A DNA stretch of 6,764 bases from CAYYVJ01 sp964475115. GTDB lineage: Bacteria; Bacillota; Clostridia; Lachnospirales; Lachnospiraceae. The stretch's first letter is position 1, and each line of letters opens with the position of its first letter. Made by a program: the position numbers and the translations under genes. Positions 6,010 through 6,764 of this stretch are shown in pieces. The stretch covers positions 1-6,764 of the forward strand of contig CAYYVJ010000095.1 in the NCBI GenBank assembly GCA_964475115.1, in the 5' to 3' direction. The notes beneath the pieces were generated by a model. That model saw nothing but the letters and a program-made list of their open reading frames with translations, did no database searches and was not told the origin of the DNA.

Positions 6010-6764
6010 ATGATGAAGAAAAAAATGTTTAGTGTTTTAGTATCAAGTATTCTTGCAGTATCATTAGTTTTTACTGGTTGTGCTAGTTCTGGAACTGAAA
6101 ATAATGAAACAAAAGCTGAGAAAAAAACAGATTTAGTGATAGGAACAGGCGGTACAGCAGGTACTTATTATGTTGTAGCAGCAGCGATAGCTTCAGCTGT
6201 AAATAATCATTCTGATAAATTGAATGTAATTGCGCAACCTTCTAAGGGTTCTGTTGAAAACTTGAATTTGGCAAATACTGGTGATATTCAAATGGGAATG
6301 TCCAATGCAGATGGTGTTTACTTTGCTGCAAATGGAACGAATATGTATGAAAAATCTGGTGCACAAAACATAGCAGGCGTAATGTCACTTTATATGAGTG
6401 CAGGGCAGATTGCAACAAAAGCAAACTCTGGTATTGAAACATATGGAGATTTGAAGGGCAAAAAGGTATGTTTAGGACCACCTAGTACAACAATCACTGA
6501 AATGTCAAAAGCAATTTTAATAGAATATGGAATTGATCCAGAAAAAGACATTACACCATTCTACTTATCTTTTGATGAAGGTCTTCAAAAGCTTACCGAT
6601 GGAGAAATCGATGCGACATTCTTTGTTGCAGGCGTTCCTACTGCTGCAATGATTAGTGCTACATCAACTAGTGACGTTACATTGGTAGATGTTGATCAAG
6701 AGATTATTGATAAAATTGCTGCTGAAAAAACTTACTATATTCCTTATAAAATTCCAGCAGGAAC
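6010..6764 (+). CDS. TAXI-family TRAP transporter solute-binding lipoprotein (3'-truncated by window end)
   Basis: An open frame from ATG 6010 runs off the end, giving 251 complete codons of a family usually about 320-350 residues long. The N-terminus MMKKKMFSVLV is a lipoprotein signal peptide with a lipobox FTGC, so Cys24 should be lipidated and the protein anchored outside the membrane. A short polar linker (about 25-40) leads to LVIGTGGTAGTYYVVAAAIA (42-61) and then KGSVENLNLANTGDIQMGMSNADGVY (about 79-104), the defining TAXI motifs. DLKGKKVCLGPPSTT (about 147-161) and GLQKLTDGEIDATFFVAGVP (about 192-211) follow in family order. AGGAG at 5997-6001 supports the first ATG; a second at 6013 is possible. 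Only 44 bases and no terminator separate it from the aldolase, so it is in the same operon. It probably binds the acid that the enzymes break down. The DctQ/DctM-type membrane gene should lie next. Confidence 0.93.
   Translation, partial: MMKKKMFSVLVSSILAVSLVFTGCASSGTENNETKAEKKTDLVIGTGGTAGTYYVVAAAIASAVNNHSDKLNVIAQPSKGSVENLNLANTGDIQMGMSNADGVYFAANGTNMYEKSGAQNIAGVMSLYMSAGQIATKANSGIETYGDLKGKKVCLGPPSTTITEMSKAILIEYGIDPEKDITPFYLSFDEGLQKLTDGEIDATFFVAGVPTAAMISATSTSDVTLVDVDQEIIDKIAAEKTYYIPYKIPAG

Noticed and set aside
6242..6481. Minus-strand open frame of 79 codons opposite the TAXI gene
   Set aside because: It is antisense to the clear TAXI motifs and has a low-complexity His/Gln/Leu-rich composition typical of a shadow frame.
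1..6764. Mobile elements, CRISPR arrays, tRNA or rRNA genes
   Set aside because: I found no transposase, terminal repeats, regularly spaced repeats, or tRNA/rRNA-like sequence in either strand.

Overview
The window looks like chromosomal DNA of a low-GC Firmicute, most likely an anaerobic member of the Clostridia. The reasons are the AT-rich sequence, strong AGGAG-type ribosome binding sites on nearly every gene, close-to-consensus sigma-A promoters, and a Gram-positive-style lipoprotein binding protein. No species can be named from the sequence alone.

Layout. (1) Positions 1-2563, plus strand: the 3' part of an iron-siderophore/heme-type ABC importer. It has a 5'-truncated FecCD permease, a second complete FecCD permease, and a FecE/FepC-type ATPase, joined by start/stop overlaps (ATGA and TAATG). 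(2) Positions 2573-2599: a hairpin that ends this operon and the convergent gene behind it. (3) Positions 2600-3241, minus strand: a GntR-family regulator with a FadR-type FCD ligand domain. (4) Positions 3242-3591: a 350-base regulatory region with two divergent near-consensus sigma-A promoters. Each has a TTGT/ACAA palindrome just downstream of its expected start site. (5) Positions 3592-6764, plus strand: a tight operon. It encodes a DUF6282-type metal-dependent hydrolase-like protein, a PIG-L-fold protein of the 4-oxalomesaconate hydratase (GalB) type, an RraA-fold 4-hydroxy-4-methyl-2-oxoglutarate/4-carboxy-4-hydroxy-2-oxoadipate aldolase-like protein, and the start of a TAXI-family TRAP transporter binding lipoprotein that runs off the window.

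How it fits together (inference). The GntR/FCD protein probably senses a carboxylate and represses both itself and the divergent operon. The TAXI protein would capture an organic acid outside the cell for a TRAP permease encoded past the window end. The three enzymes would then hydrolyse or isomerise, hydrate, and aldol-cleave it to pyruvate plus oxaloacetate or another 2-oxo acid. GalB and the aldolase are consecutive steps of the lower gallate/protocatechuate 4,5-cleavage pathway. No ring-cleavage dioxygenase is visible here, so the operon may be a ring-cleavage-independent route for a branched tricarboxylate or a lactone. It is the most interesting part of the window. The iron-transport genes appear unrelated to it.
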